Numbered from the stretch's first letter, positions 1 to 6,199 are shown. The stretch: 9,305 nucleotides of DNA from Nitrolancea sp040255925 (GCA_040255925.1 JBDZVX010000094.1:1-9305); one strand, 5' to 3'. Made by a program: numbers and translations. The notes: generated from the sequence alone by a model not told the origin.

Positions 1-10
1 CTAGCCGGAG

Positions 11-49
11 CCGGCGATCCCGAACGAACGGGTGGTCCGGGATCGCCGG
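11..49 (-). terminator. GC-rich hairpin after the molybdopterin oxidoreductase gene
   Basis: A perfect 12-bp inverted repeat (CCGGCGATCCCG at 11-22 against CGGGATCGCCGG at 38-49) encloses a 15-base loop. It starts about 10 bases beyond the stop codon of the minus-strand gene at 60-1154, which is where a terminator would sit. The bases after it on the minus strand (CTCCGGCTAG) are not U-rich, so it is not a classical intrinsic terminator. It may be an RNA-end-stabilising hairpin or a U-less terminator. Confidence 0.5.
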
Positions 50-59
50 AGCGTGAGCT

Positions 60-1154
60 CTACTCAACCAGCACGTCGATCGCCTGGATCGCATTGTTCG
101 CGTAGCCGAGGCGATTCCACTCGGGCTCGACCGGCTGCGAATTCCCGGCGGCGTCGAACGCGCGGCTTCGCAGCGTCACCGGGCCGGGCCCAGTCGCATG
201 CCAGCGGAACGCCCAAAGACGCCAGGTATACGCATCCGAACTGCCCGCCAGGTCGGCGGCCTTCCAGGTCTCCCCATCATCAACGCTGACCTCGACACGG
301 GTTACCGGCGCCTCGCCCGACCAGGCCAGCCCGCGCACGAGCTGCTGCCCGCGCGCCAATTTCGCCCCGGCTTCGGGGGCCGTAATCAGAGATCGTGTCC
401 GCATCGTGGTCAAGGGCGTGACCGTTGTCTCACCTCGTTCCGGATGGTCGATGATGTACCGCTCGGCCTGGTAGAAGCCGGCGAACCGGCCGGAGATGAC
501 GTCAATGCGGTTCACCCATTTGACCGCGGCCATCCCGTACCAGCCAGGGACTACCAGCCGGAGCGGGAATCCATGCTCGACCGGCAGTGGCTCCCCGTTC
601 ATCGCATAGGCGAGCAACGTGTCGGCGTGAAGCGCCTTTTCAAGCTCAAGCCCACGGGCGTACTGGATCGGCTCGTCCTTTCCAGCCACCCGGCCCTGAT
701 CGGCGCCTTCGACCACGACCTCCCGCGCGCTGGCGGTGAGGGCCGCCGCGGCCAGAACCGTTCCGAGGGAAACGCCGGTCCATTCGGCGGTGCTCACCGC
801 GCCGTACTGCCACTGATCGCCCGGTGTCTTCGGCCGTAATGACGCCCGGCCATTGCCGGCACATTCCATCGTCACCATCAGCGACCGGCGCGGCAAGGCC
901 AGGAACTGCTCGTAGGTCAGCTCGTAGGGCCGTTCGACCTCCCCCGTGATCACCAGACGCCAATCCGAGACGCCACAGGCTGGGATCGGGAAGTGATTGC
1001 GAACATAGAACAGGTGATTCGGCGTGATGGTCTCCGCCTGCACGCTCAGTGGACACTCGGCATTGAACGGCTCGTGATTTACGATAATCAGTTCCGGTTC
1101 CGTACTTCCGGTCCCGGTTGCCGTGGCGACCCCTATCTGCCGTTCAGGTTCCAT
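60..1154 (-). CDS. Sulfite oxidase-family molybdopterin-dependent oxidoreductase
   Basis: This 364-residue protein has the two domains of the sulfite oxidase family. The molybdopterin domain (about 25-230) contains FYVRNHFPIP (49-58), the cysteine expected to bind molybdenum in MECAGNGR (Cys98), EWTGVSLGTVL (124-134) and YGMAAVKWVNRI (206-217). The C-terminal immunoglobulin-like dimerisation domain (about 255-364) includes VSVDDGETWKAA (289-300) and RAFDAAGN (331-338). Such enzymes oxidise sulfite or related oxyanions at a mononuclear Mo centre. There is no haem b5 domain, no twin-arginine signal and no adjacent cytochrome gene, so I infer a soluble cytoplasmic enzyme with an unknown electron acceptor. 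In animal and plant sulfite oxidases I recall an arginine just before VKW that contacts substrate. Here the segment reads GMAAVKW, so sulfite as substrate is unproven. The ATG start follows a GAGGAGGG SD about 11 bases away. Confidence 0.93.
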   Translation of the reverse strand: MEPERQIGVATATGTGSTEPELIIVNHEPFNAECPLSVQAETITPNHLFYVRNHFPIPACGVSDWRLVITGEVERPYELTYEQFLALPRRSLMVTMECAGNGRASLRPKTPGDQWQYGAVSTAEWTGVSLGTVLAAAALTASAREVVVEGADQGRVAGKDEPIQYARGLELEKALHADTLLAYAMNGEPLPVEHGFPLRLVVPGWYGMAAVKWVNRIDVISGRFAGFYQAERYIIDHPERGETTVTPLTTMRTRSLITAPEAGAKLARGQQLVRGLAWSGEAPVTRVEVSVDDGETWKAADLAGSSDAYTWRLWAFRWHATGPGPVTLRSRAFDAAGNSQPVEPEWNRLGYANNAIQAIDVLVE

Positions 1155-1241
1155 GAAGTCCGCTTCCCTCCTCGATGTGACGCACCCGTCCTGATCCCTG
1201 ATACACCCTGTTGAAAAACGCGGCTGTTCACGACGTTCTCA

Positions 1242-1270
1242 TGCCAGTGCCCAAAGCGATGGCACTGGTA
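1242..1270 (-). terminator. Hairpin between antiporter 3' end and oxidoreductase 5' end
   Basis: CCAGTGCC (1244-1251) pairs with GGCACTGG (1261-1268) around a 9-base loop. The stem extends by one G-U and one U-A pair. It lies about 70 bases beyond the stop of the minus-strand antiporter gene and upstream of the oxidoreductase gene. No U-tract follows on either strand. A transcription terminator for the antiporter is the simplest reading; a leader structure of the next gene is the alternative. Confidence 0.35.
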
Positions 1271-1337
1271 GACAGCACCTCGCACTCACCGTCACTTCAG
1301 TGTAGCAGGCGAGGATGATGTGGGAGCACCCTACCGC

Positions 1338-3065
1338 TCATTCAAGCTCCTGAAAGCGTTCTTGTTCAGCCGCGCCTTCCCCATACCGGAGCCGCATGCG
1401 CTGAACAACCGCCTGTGCCTCAAGCGTGCTGACCCCGAAACGGCGGAGGGTGAACCGGGTCATTTCGAAGGCGAGTTCAAGTTCCCCCACCACGGTCTCG
1501 GTGACCCCCTGGCTCGCAAGGACCGTTCGCTCAGCGGCGTTGAGCGCTCGTGCCACGATCTCCAATTGCGGGTTGATGCGCAGGGCATAGTCCACCAGCA
1601 GCCGTGTGCTGAGCGGGTCGGGGATGGCCACGACCAACGCGCGTGCCCGCTCAAGCCGAACCTGCTCCAGGAGCACGGGGTTGTCGGCCTCCCCAAGTAA
1701 CGCGAGAACTCCCTGAGCGCGGGCTTGCTGGACTACGCGTAGATCGTTGTCGACGACCACGAAGGAGAAGTTCCTGCGCCGGAGGGTATCGGCGATCACT
1801 TGCCCGACACGGCCATAGCCGTAGATCACGGCATGCCCCCGCAGTTCCTGATCGGCGTTGCTCAGCTCCGGGAGGACGGATAACGATGAGGCAGGCCGGC
1901 GGTGCTCCCACCAGCGCATCGCCGGTTCAATTCCGGCCTGCAGCGGTGGCGCAACCAGAATGCTACCCGCTGCGCCCGCCAACATCACGCTGAACACGTC
2001 TACCGTGAGCACGCCGAGGTCAACGCCAAGCCGGGCGAGCAAGAACGAGAATTCACCAGCTGTAGCCAAGCTGCCACCAACCAGCACCGCGGTGCGAAGC
2101 GAAGGTTGAAAGAGCCTCGTGAAGCCAGACGCGAGAAATCCCTTCACGACCACGATCAACAGAAGGATCAGGAGGACCAGCGGGAGGTGATTCAGAACGA
2201 CGACGGGGTCGAGGAGCATACCCACGGACACGAAAAAGATCCCAGCGAAGATGTCCCGCAGCGGAGCAATCGACCCGAGAATGTGATGGGCCAGTTCGGA
2301 CTCGCTCGCGATGATCCCCGCGACCAGCGCACCCAGCGCGAGGGACAGGCCAAAGAAGGTCGCGCTATAGGCAAGCCCAAGCGCGATCGTCGCGACGGCC
2401 AGGATGAAGATCTCCCGGTTGCGGAGCGCGGCGATCCGCTCCAGGAGCCAGGGAATCATCCGCGTTCCCAGGACAACGAACAAAGTCAGGAAGAGCAGCG
2501 CCTTCCCCATATCTTGTAACAAGTGGATCCCAACATCTCCATCGCCGCTGGCGGCCGCCGAGAGAATGATCACCAGGGTGATCGTGACGAGATCCTGCAC
2601 GGTTGACCAGGCCAGGGCGATCCGGCCATACACCTGATCGGTACCCCCCTGTTCGGTCAGGATCTTGCTCAACACCACCCCCGAGGAGATGGCAATGATG
2701 GCACCGAAGAAGAGCGCGGGCAACGGTTCCCAGCTGAGTAGCCATCGCGCGATCGCATAGCAGATGGCGATGGTTGCCGCCACTTGAAGGAGACCGCCGA
2801 GAATCGCAACTCTGCCGACTTTAACGAGATCGCGAAGCGAGATATGGATTCCAACCGTGAACATGAGAAGGATGACCCCGAGGTCCGCGAGGGCCGCGAC
2901 GGTCGACATGTCACCATCGAAGCCGGGGGTATACGGGCTGATGATCAGCCCGCCGAGGATATACCCGACAATGACCGACTGCCGTAACCGGGCCGCAATG
3001 ACGGCTCCACCGAGTGCGACGGCTAGGACGAAGACGAGATTAATGAGGAGGCTGGGCGTTGTCAC
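1338..3065 (-). CDS. CPA2-family (KefB/YbaL-like) cation:proton antiporter with TrkA-N domain
   Basis: A membrane antiporter expected to exchange K+ or Na+ for H+ across the inner membrane. With the GTG at 3065 as start it has 575 residues. Residues about 6-375 form a run of hydrophobic segments typical of the Na+/H+ exchanger fold, including STVQDLV (154-160) with the family's transport aspartate, LGALVAGIIASESEL (244-258) and the hallmark FFVSVGMLLDP (277-287). A cytosolic Rossmann domain follows from about 410, with the nucleotide-binding GYGRVG (416-421) and an acidic strand end VVVDND (436-441). The family binds NAD(H) or another nucleotide there to gate transport. About 65 residues follow the Rossmann fold, with no evident RCK-C domain. 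An in-frame TTG at 3098 would add 11 residues but has no SD, whereas GGTGG lies 9 bases before the GTG. Ion selectivity cannot be read from sequence. Confidence 0.93.
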   Translation of the reverse strand: MTTPSLLINLVFVLAVALGGAVIAARLRQSVIVGYILGGLIISPYTPGFDGDMSTVAALADLGVILLMFTVGIHISLRDLVKVGRVAILGGLLQVAATIAICYAIARWLLSWEPLPALFFGAIIAISSGVVLSKILTEQGGTDQVYGRIALAWSTVQDLVTITLVIILSAAASGDGDVGIHLLQDMGKALLFLTLFVVLGTRMIPWLLERIAALRNREIFILAVATIALGLAYSATFFGLSLALGALVAGIIASESELAHHILGSIAPLRDIFAGIFFVSVGMLLDPVVVLNHLPLVLLILLLIVVVKGFLASGFTRLFQPSLRTAVLVGGSLATAGEFSFLLARLGVDLGVLTVDVFSVMLAGAAGSILVAPPLQAGIEPAMRWWEHRRPASSLSVLPELSNADQELRGHAVIYGYGRVGQVIADTLRRRNFSFVVVDNDLRVVQQARAQGVLALLGEADNPVLLEQVRLERARALVVAIPDPLSTRLLVDYALRINPQLEIVARALNAAERTVLASQGVTETVVGELELAFEMTRFTLRRFGVSTLEAQAVVQRMRLRYGEGAAEQERFQELE

Positions 3066-3424
3066 AGTGAGTGGCCACCATTCCCGATGGGTTCCCAATG
3101 GTGACGTAACCGGCGCCCAATAGCTTGTCCTGGGTCCATGCAGCCTCCGTTGCCATCCCGGAGCCGCTACCGGGATAACATCTAGTATTCACCGGATTGG
3201 CGAGAGGTGGCTAGCATGATGGTCAAATCAACGGCTCGACGTGCGGGGACCGGCGAATTAGGGGATTCATCCGGACACAATGGAGGTTACATCGGAGGGC
3301 GAGAACCGACGCACCGCACTTCCCCGGATCAGCATCCGGGAGAGTGCGGTGCTCGGGTGGTGCCTATTGGTGTATTCGAGTGATGGACGCGTGGTTCAGC
3401 GACGACCTTGTGCCGATCGGTGAC
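3066..3424. other. Intergenic region between PRC-barrel and antiporter genes
   Basis: About 360 bases with no convincing gene. It holds the long hairpin at 3311-3352 (listed separately) and a smaller 7-bp stem (ATCCCGG at 3155-3161 against CCGGGAT at 3170-3176, 8-base loop) in the probable 5' leader of the antiporter gene. The GGTGG sequence used to choose the antiporter start is at 3075-3079. I found no promoter here with both a good -35 and a good -10 box. Confidence 0.6.
3311..3352 (-). terminator. Long two-part hairpin downstream of the PRC-barrel gene
   Basis: GCACCGCACT (3311-3320) pairs perfectly with AGTGCGGTGC (3343-3352). After a G-U pair and one mismatch, the inner arms CCCGGAT (3323-3329) and ATCCGGG (3334-3340) add seven more pairs, closing on a CAGC tetraloop. 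It lies about 70 bases beyond the stop of the minus-strand gene at 3425-3730. The stem is very stable, but the minus-strand sequence after it is only mildly pyrimidine-rich. It is most likely that gene's terminator or 3'-end stabiliser. Confidence 0.5.
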
Positions 3425-3730
3425 TTACCAGCGGGGGGTGCCGTACGGCGCCGAAGCCCACCGGGTCTCATGCCGGAGATGATCCTTGGTCGGCTCTAGA
3501 ACCACCGTATCGCTGACCGACTTGATCGCGGCTTCCGGGATGTACAGCGCGTCGGTGCCGGTGATGCCGCCATACGGGCCGGTGCGAACCAGCAGGTACG
3601 GCGCGGTCTTGAAGGCAGAGAAGACGAACTGATCGACGTGACCGATCTTAATTCCATCGGACGTGATCACGTCGCGACCATACAGCTTGTTGTACTCGTA
3701 TGGGGTGCGCGCCTTAACTGTACTCGCCAC
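3425..3730 (-). CDS. PRC-barrel domain protein
   Basis: A 101-residue soluble protein made of a single PRC-barrel-like beta domain. The key stretch is LYGRDVITSDGIKIGHVDQF (16-35), followed by YLLVRTG (45-51), LYIPEAAIKSVSDTVVL (62-78) and the family-like ending TKDHL (81-85). PRC-barrels occur in photosynthetic reaction-centre H subunits, RimM and many small bacterial stress or surface-associated proteins, where they mediate protein or RNA contacts. The role here is unknown. The tail (86-101) is rich in R, W, P and G and probably disordered. The GTG start is supported by an AAAGGAG SD with a 6-base spacer. It is divergent from the gene at 4223 across a 492-base spacer. Confidence 0.8.
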   Translation of the reverse strand: MASTVKARTPYEYNKLYGRDVITSDGIKIGHVDQFVFSAFKTAPYLLVRTGPYGGITGTDALYIPEAAIKSVSDTVVLEPTKDHLRHETRWASAPYGTPRW

Positions 3731-4072
3731 TATCAGCTCCTTTATTGTGCCTCACGTTAACACATTGCAACGCTCTCTCCATTAGGATAGTACCGTGCCG
3801 GTTCCTTCCCAATCCCCCACGTCGCTGACATTCGTATGATGGTTAGATGATCGGTAGACCATCTGAGAACGATGTCACGCGTCCGGTGTGATGATAGACA
3901 TCGCCCGGTGGGTGATATACAGGAGATGATGAACGGGTGGTGCCTTGCCGCGTTGCCGAGCCGGTGAATTGGGCTGATGGGATATCGGACCACGCTGGTC
4001 CGGCACCAATCAAAACGCGGGCGCCGGTTCGGCCGCGTCGTCCCAAAGGGCACCTTGCCGTTGGACGAGTCG

Positions 4073-4101
4073 TTGACACGCGTTGTGAGTTGAGCTACTG
4101 T
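4073..4101 (+). promoter_or_regulatory. Sigma-70-type promoter for the gene at 4223
   Basis: A perfect -35 box TTGACA (4073-4078), a 17-base spacer and a -10 box TACTGT (4096-4101) that keeps the three most conserved -10 positions (T, A and final T). The predicted transcript starts near 4108 and has a leader of about 115 bases. The ATG at 4100 falls inside the -10 box, which argues against starting the protein there. Confidence 0.7.
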
Positions 4102-4208
4102 GACCTTGCCACCCGCAAACTCGTCCCGTATTCGCGCAGTCGCCGGATCAATCGGGTCCCGGTTAGTGGATCAAGCCGATACCGTTGATTTGACGCGGAG
4201 CACCGTCG

Positions 4209-4214
4209 AAGGAG
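4209..4214 (+). promoter_or_regulatory. Ribosome binding site deciding the start at 4223
   Basis: AAGGAG lies 8 bases before the ATG at 4223. The longer in-frame ATG at 4100 has no comparable site, so 4223 is preferred. Confidence 0.75.
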
Positions 4215-4222
4215 ACGAGATC

Positions 4223-4912
4223 ATGACCACTCCTCCCATCGCGCAACAGCCCGTCCTTATCGCGATTACCGCGGCCTTTCAGGACGCGGCAGGCAAACTG
4301 GGGGTCTCCGTCACCGAGATCGATATCAACCGGCTAGACCGCCGGGAGTGGCCGGATAGCTGCTTGGGTTGCCCGCAGCCTGGGGAAGCCTGCCTCGACG
4401 TAGTCACCCCCGGTTACCGCATCCTCCTTGGTGGGGCGGCCGACGGCTTTGTTTATCACACCGACGCGCAGGGGAACGTCCGGCACTGCCCCGAGAACCA
4501 GTCGGCGAGCACCGCCGAAGAGCCGAATTTGTTCGAACTGCAAGGAGTCGATACGGACATTACCTACTCTACGAGTAGCTTCGCCGGTCCGCCGCAGTTG
4601 TCGTATCGCGGCCCCGGATTAACCGCCGGTCAACAGCTGGAACGGTCCTTCAGCGGTGATGAGATCAGGGTGCGAGAGCATGAGATCGGACGGCTGGTTA
4701 CCGTGACCCTTGAGGCCATTCCGGACGCTGATACCTTGACGTTAACCTTGCCGATACCTGCCTTCCGGCTCGATGGAAACGAGGATCCTTGCTCCACCGT
4801 GGCGATCCTAACCACGCGTCGCGGCAGCATCGCGCCGCAGACACTCACGGGGCAACTTCAGACCTTCCGAACGCTCGCGCTCAACGGGACCGCCCGCCAT
4901 GTTGTCTTTTGA
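4223..4912 (+). CDS. Conserved protein with cysteine-rich SCLGCPQPG motif, function unknown
   Basis: A 229-residue protein with no signal peptide or membrane segment, so probably cytoplasmic. The N-terminal half contains REWPDSCLGCPQPGEACLDV (41-60), then TPGYRILL (62-69) and VYHTDAQGNVRHC (77-89). I recall similar 'W.DSSLGCP.PG...V..PGY.I.L....YHT' segments in uncharacterised bacterial proteins, including Chloroflexota. A variable linker (about 90-125) leads to a beta-rich second half (about 126-229) ending TFRTLALNGTARHVVF. Cysteines are at 47, 50, 57, 89 and 190. The CXXC pair with Cys57, His79, His88 and Cys89 could bind a metal, but that is inference only. The start rests on the AAGGAG site and the upstream promoter. 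The gene stands alone and may share regulation with the divergent PRC-barrel gene. Confidence 0.8.
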   Translation: MTTPPIAQQPVLIAITAAFQDAAGKLGVSVTEIDINRLDRREWPDSCLGCPQPGEACLDVVTPGYRILLGGAADGFVYHTDAQGNVRHCPENQSASTAEEPNLFELQGVDTDITYSTSSFAGPPQLSYRGPGLTAGQQLERSFSGDEIRVREHEIGRLVTVTLEAIPDADTLTLTLPIPAFRLDGNEDPCSTVAILTTRRGSIAPQTLTGQLQTFRTLALNGTARHVVF

Positions 4913-5029
4913 ACCGGTCGCCGTTCGTGGCGCGGAGCCAGTCGTCGTTGTGTCCGTGTGACCTGCCCCCGCTCCTGCTCACGTCCGGGCTACGGCGGGC
5001 CGCCGGTGCTCAGCAGCGGCAAGTCACGC

Positions 5030-5065
5030 CTACGCCGCCAGGATGACCCCATCCTGGCGGCGTAG
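5030..5065 (+). terminator. Perfect 16-bp hairpin downstream of the gene at 4223
   Basis: CTACGCCGCCAGGATG (5030-5045) is followed by the loop ACCC and its exact reverse complement (5050-5065). This is the strongest hairpin in the window, with no mismatch or bulge. It sits 117 bases past the stop of the gene at 4223-4912. The following plus-strand bases (TGGTTGGGGG) contain no T-run, so it is not a textbook intrinsic terminator. It could insulate in both directions between that gene and the leftward-facing gene at 5467-5670. Confidence 0.55.
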
Positions 5066-5133
5066 TGGTTGGGGGATCGGACGGGTTATTCAGACCTTGA
5101 TCCGCCCAACTAATACTGAAGGACGATCGCGAT

Positions 5134-5376
5134 ATGCCCCGCATTCTTATTGTGGTTCTTGGCGTCGGTGTTTGCTTCGCCATATGTATTTCTATCCGGA
5201 CCACGCCAAGTTATGTACGTGCCGGTACTCGGGTCGATGTCGTGAGGAGCGGATTGGATACCACACGCCGCGTAGTACTTCACCGATCCCTCCTCTCGGG
5301 TGAGCCGGCTGCAAAGGAGAACCTACACCATGAAACGAGCAGCCCGTGCGTTTGCGGGAATGCCGCGGGCAACTAA
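5134..5376 (+). CDS. Possible small membrane-anchored protein or remnant
   Basis: An 80-residue ORF that opens with a strongly hydrophobic segment (ILIVVLGVGVCFAICISI, residues 4-21), as in a membrane anchor or uncleaved signal, followed by a polar, arginine-containing tail (RAGTRVDVVRSGLDTTRRVV). A GAAGGA site lies about 10 bases before the ATG. I recognise no family. Codon use is less GC-biased than in the neighbouring genes. The last 15 residues overlap another ORF in a different frame, and the sequence after the hydrophobic part has no clear protein character. It may be a real small gene, a decayed gene or chance. Confidence 0.3.
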   Translation: MPRILIVVLGVGVCFAICISIRTTPSYVRAGTRVDVVRSGLDTTRRVVLHRSLLSGEPAAKENLHHETSSPCVCGNAAGN

Positions 5377-5446
5377 ACCAAGGCCGGGACGATCATCCGC
5401 TCCGGCACTCGTAGGTGCTGGCAACCGGTTCAGCCCGTTCTGGTGA
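5330..5446 (+). CDS. Possible 38-residue basic peptide
   Basis: A short ORF (begins MKRAARAFAGMPRATKPRPG) with an AAAGGAG site about 10 bases before its ATG. It is rich in A, R and P, has no recognisable domain, and overlaps the end of the ORF at 5134-5376 in another frame. The SD is the only positive evidence. The start could be that of a larger gene lost by frameshift, but neither of the other frames continues a recognisable protein. Confidence 0.2.
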   Translation: MKRAARAFAGMPRATKPRPGRSSAPALVGAGNRFSPFW

Positions 5447-5466
5447 GAATACTTGCTTCTATTGCT

Positions 5467-5670
5467 CTAACAACTTCCAATCTGGACCCACTGACCATTA
5501 CTTCGGCATTCGTAGAGGCGCCCTCTATCACAGTATTGCGCGCCTGGAGAGTACTCCCCGGATCCCCATTTACAATTTGGATCCGAGTCTTCTGCGAGCC
5601 TGTCAGGCTCAGACATCTCCCCGATAGGAGCGGGGTTACCAAGCTTCCTGGAGTTCTCATCGTCGTTCAC
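5467..5670 (-). CDS. Small four-cysteine protein, function unknown
   Basis: A 67-residue protein with a GTG start. Residues 1-30 are acidic and probably disordered. Residues 33-67 form a compact Cys-rich module with cysteines at 33, 47, 55 and 67: CKWGSGEYSPGAQYC, then LYECRSNGQW, then a terminal GSC. The G.EYSPGA...G..YEC...G.W pattern recalls DUF1496-like and other small disulphide modules; I could not confirm membership. No signal peptide or membrane segment is visible, so it may be cytoplasmic and use the cysteines for metal binding or redox. GGAGGT lies 5 bases before the GTG and an extended -10 box is further upstream. G+C is about 54% by hand count, below the roughly two-thirds in parts of folC, which hints at foreign origin. 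A longer plus-strand ORF lies antisense, but it lacks an SD and family-like sequence. Confidence 0.65.
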   Translation of the reverse strand: MNDDENSRKLGNPAPIGEMSEPDRLAEDSDPNCKWGSGEYSPGAQYCDRGRLYECRSNGQWVQIGSC

Positions 5671-5675
5671 GATCT

Positions 5676-5681
5676 ACCTCC
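5676..5681 (-). promoter_or_regulatory. Consensus ribosome binding site of the Cys-rich small gene
   Basis: GGAGGT on the minus strand lies 5 bases before the GTG at 5670. A nearby ATG in another frame, which overlaps the SD itself, runs into a stop after eight codons. This fixes GTG 5670 as the start. Confidence 0.7.
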
Positions 5682-5751
5682 ATCGTGTTTAGGAACCGCA
5701 CCGGGCTCGATGGAAAAGTCGGCGGATGGTGCCGGTCACCGGTGCAAGTAC

Positions 5752-5760
5752 ATTATCGCA
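5752..5760 (-). promoter_or_regulatory. Extended -10 promoter element for the Cys-rich small gene
   Basis: On the minus strand TGCGATAAT matches an extended -10 element: TGn followed by GATAAT, 5 of 6 to TATAAT. No good -35 box lies 16-18 bases upstream, which extended -10 promoters can tolerate. The predicted leader is about 75 bases, and the surrounding sequence is locally AT-rich. Confidence 0.45.
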
Positions 5761-6199
5761 GAGTTATGTCGACGTTTCTGCGCTGTACGAACGAGATTGA
5801 TGCTCGTGATAACAACAATGTCAGATAATCGCGTTCCTTGGGGTTGCCCTGTGGGAGACAGGATTCGGGGAGCCGGTCACGATCTCGACGATCAGATCGC
5901 GACGATCCTTCCTCGTGCGGCGCCGGACTCGGGCCACGGCGCACGAAACGGCGCAGGTCTCCAAAGCCTCATTGGAATCCGTCGCCAGCCACAATATCTG
6001 CTCTCACCAGCCTCCGGATCTTCCAATGATCCGCGCCTTCCTCACTCAGCGAACGATCACGGATCGCAACCAGGGGGAAGGGCCCTTTTGGGGTAAGATG
6101 GAGAAGCCAGAGGGGGTTCCCGTCCGGTGAGGCAGCACCGGCACCGGGTAACGCTGGCGGAGGCATCTGGTTGGGGGGAATTCCACGAGGAGGGGATCC

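Larger units (their letters stand above)
3731..4222. promoter_or_regulatory. Divergent intergenic region with promoters and dyads
   Basis: This 492-base spacer separates the minus-strand PRC-barrel gene from the plus-strand gene at 4223. The ORFs inside it lack an SD and look accidental. It contains a 7-bp dyad with a 3-base loop (CGGACCA 3986-3992 against TGGTCCG 3996-4002), outer arms GATGGT (3838-3843) and ACCATC (3858-3863), and CGATGTC (3870-3876) against GACATCG (3897-3903). Any of these could be an operator or leader structure; none matches a site I recognise. The promoter for the rightward gene is listed separately. I could not assign a convincing leftward promoter. Confidence 0.45.
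4913..5466. other. Gene-poor region with hairpin and two weak small ORFs
   Basis: About 550 bases between the gene at 4223-4912 and the small minus-strand gene at 5467. It contains the perfect 16-bp hairpin at 5030-5065 and two plus-strand ORFs of doubtful status (5134-5376 and 5330-5446), each listed separately. Beyond these I see nothing that looks like a conserved gene. Base composition falls after about 5100. Confidence 0.6.
5671..6199. other. Non-coding region between divergent small gene and SRPBCC gene
   Basis: About 530 bases between the minus-strand Cys-rich gene and the plus-strand SRPBCC gene. The left part is AT-richer (about 45% G+C at 5761-5820) and carries the probable promoter of the small gene. 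The right part contains short repeats of CGACGATC (5886 and 5900), the 10-base palindrome AAGGGCCCTT (6078-6087) and a weak -10-like TAAGAT (6094-6099). I found no convincing promoter for the SRPBCC gene and no credible coding sequence. Confidence 0.5.

Noticed and set aside
1902..2519. 205-residue plus-strand ORF antisense to the antiporter gene
   Set aside because: Extremely charged sequence (D, E, R, Q runs), the typical shadow of hydrophobic membrane-protein codons read backwards.
3354..3945. Repeated 12-mer CGGGTGGTGCCT at 3354-3365 and 3934-3945
   Set aside because: A few shared 12-mers are expected by chance in 9.3 kb; no flanking similarity, so not a mobile-element end or att pair.
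4100..4222. 41-residue N-terminal extension of the SCLGCPQPG protein
   Set aside because: Its ATG lies within the predicted -10 box and has no SD; the ATG at 4223 has AAGGAG at 8 bases.
5886..5907. Two copies of CGACGATC 14 bases apart as a possible regulator site or start of a repeat array
   Set aside because: Only two short copies, and similar GATC/CGA words are common in this GC-rich sequence.
5443..6096. 217-residue plus-strand ORF across the gene-poor middle region
   Set aside because: No SD before its ATG, mixed sequence without a domain-like pattern, and its 5' third is antisense to the better-supported Cys-rich gene.
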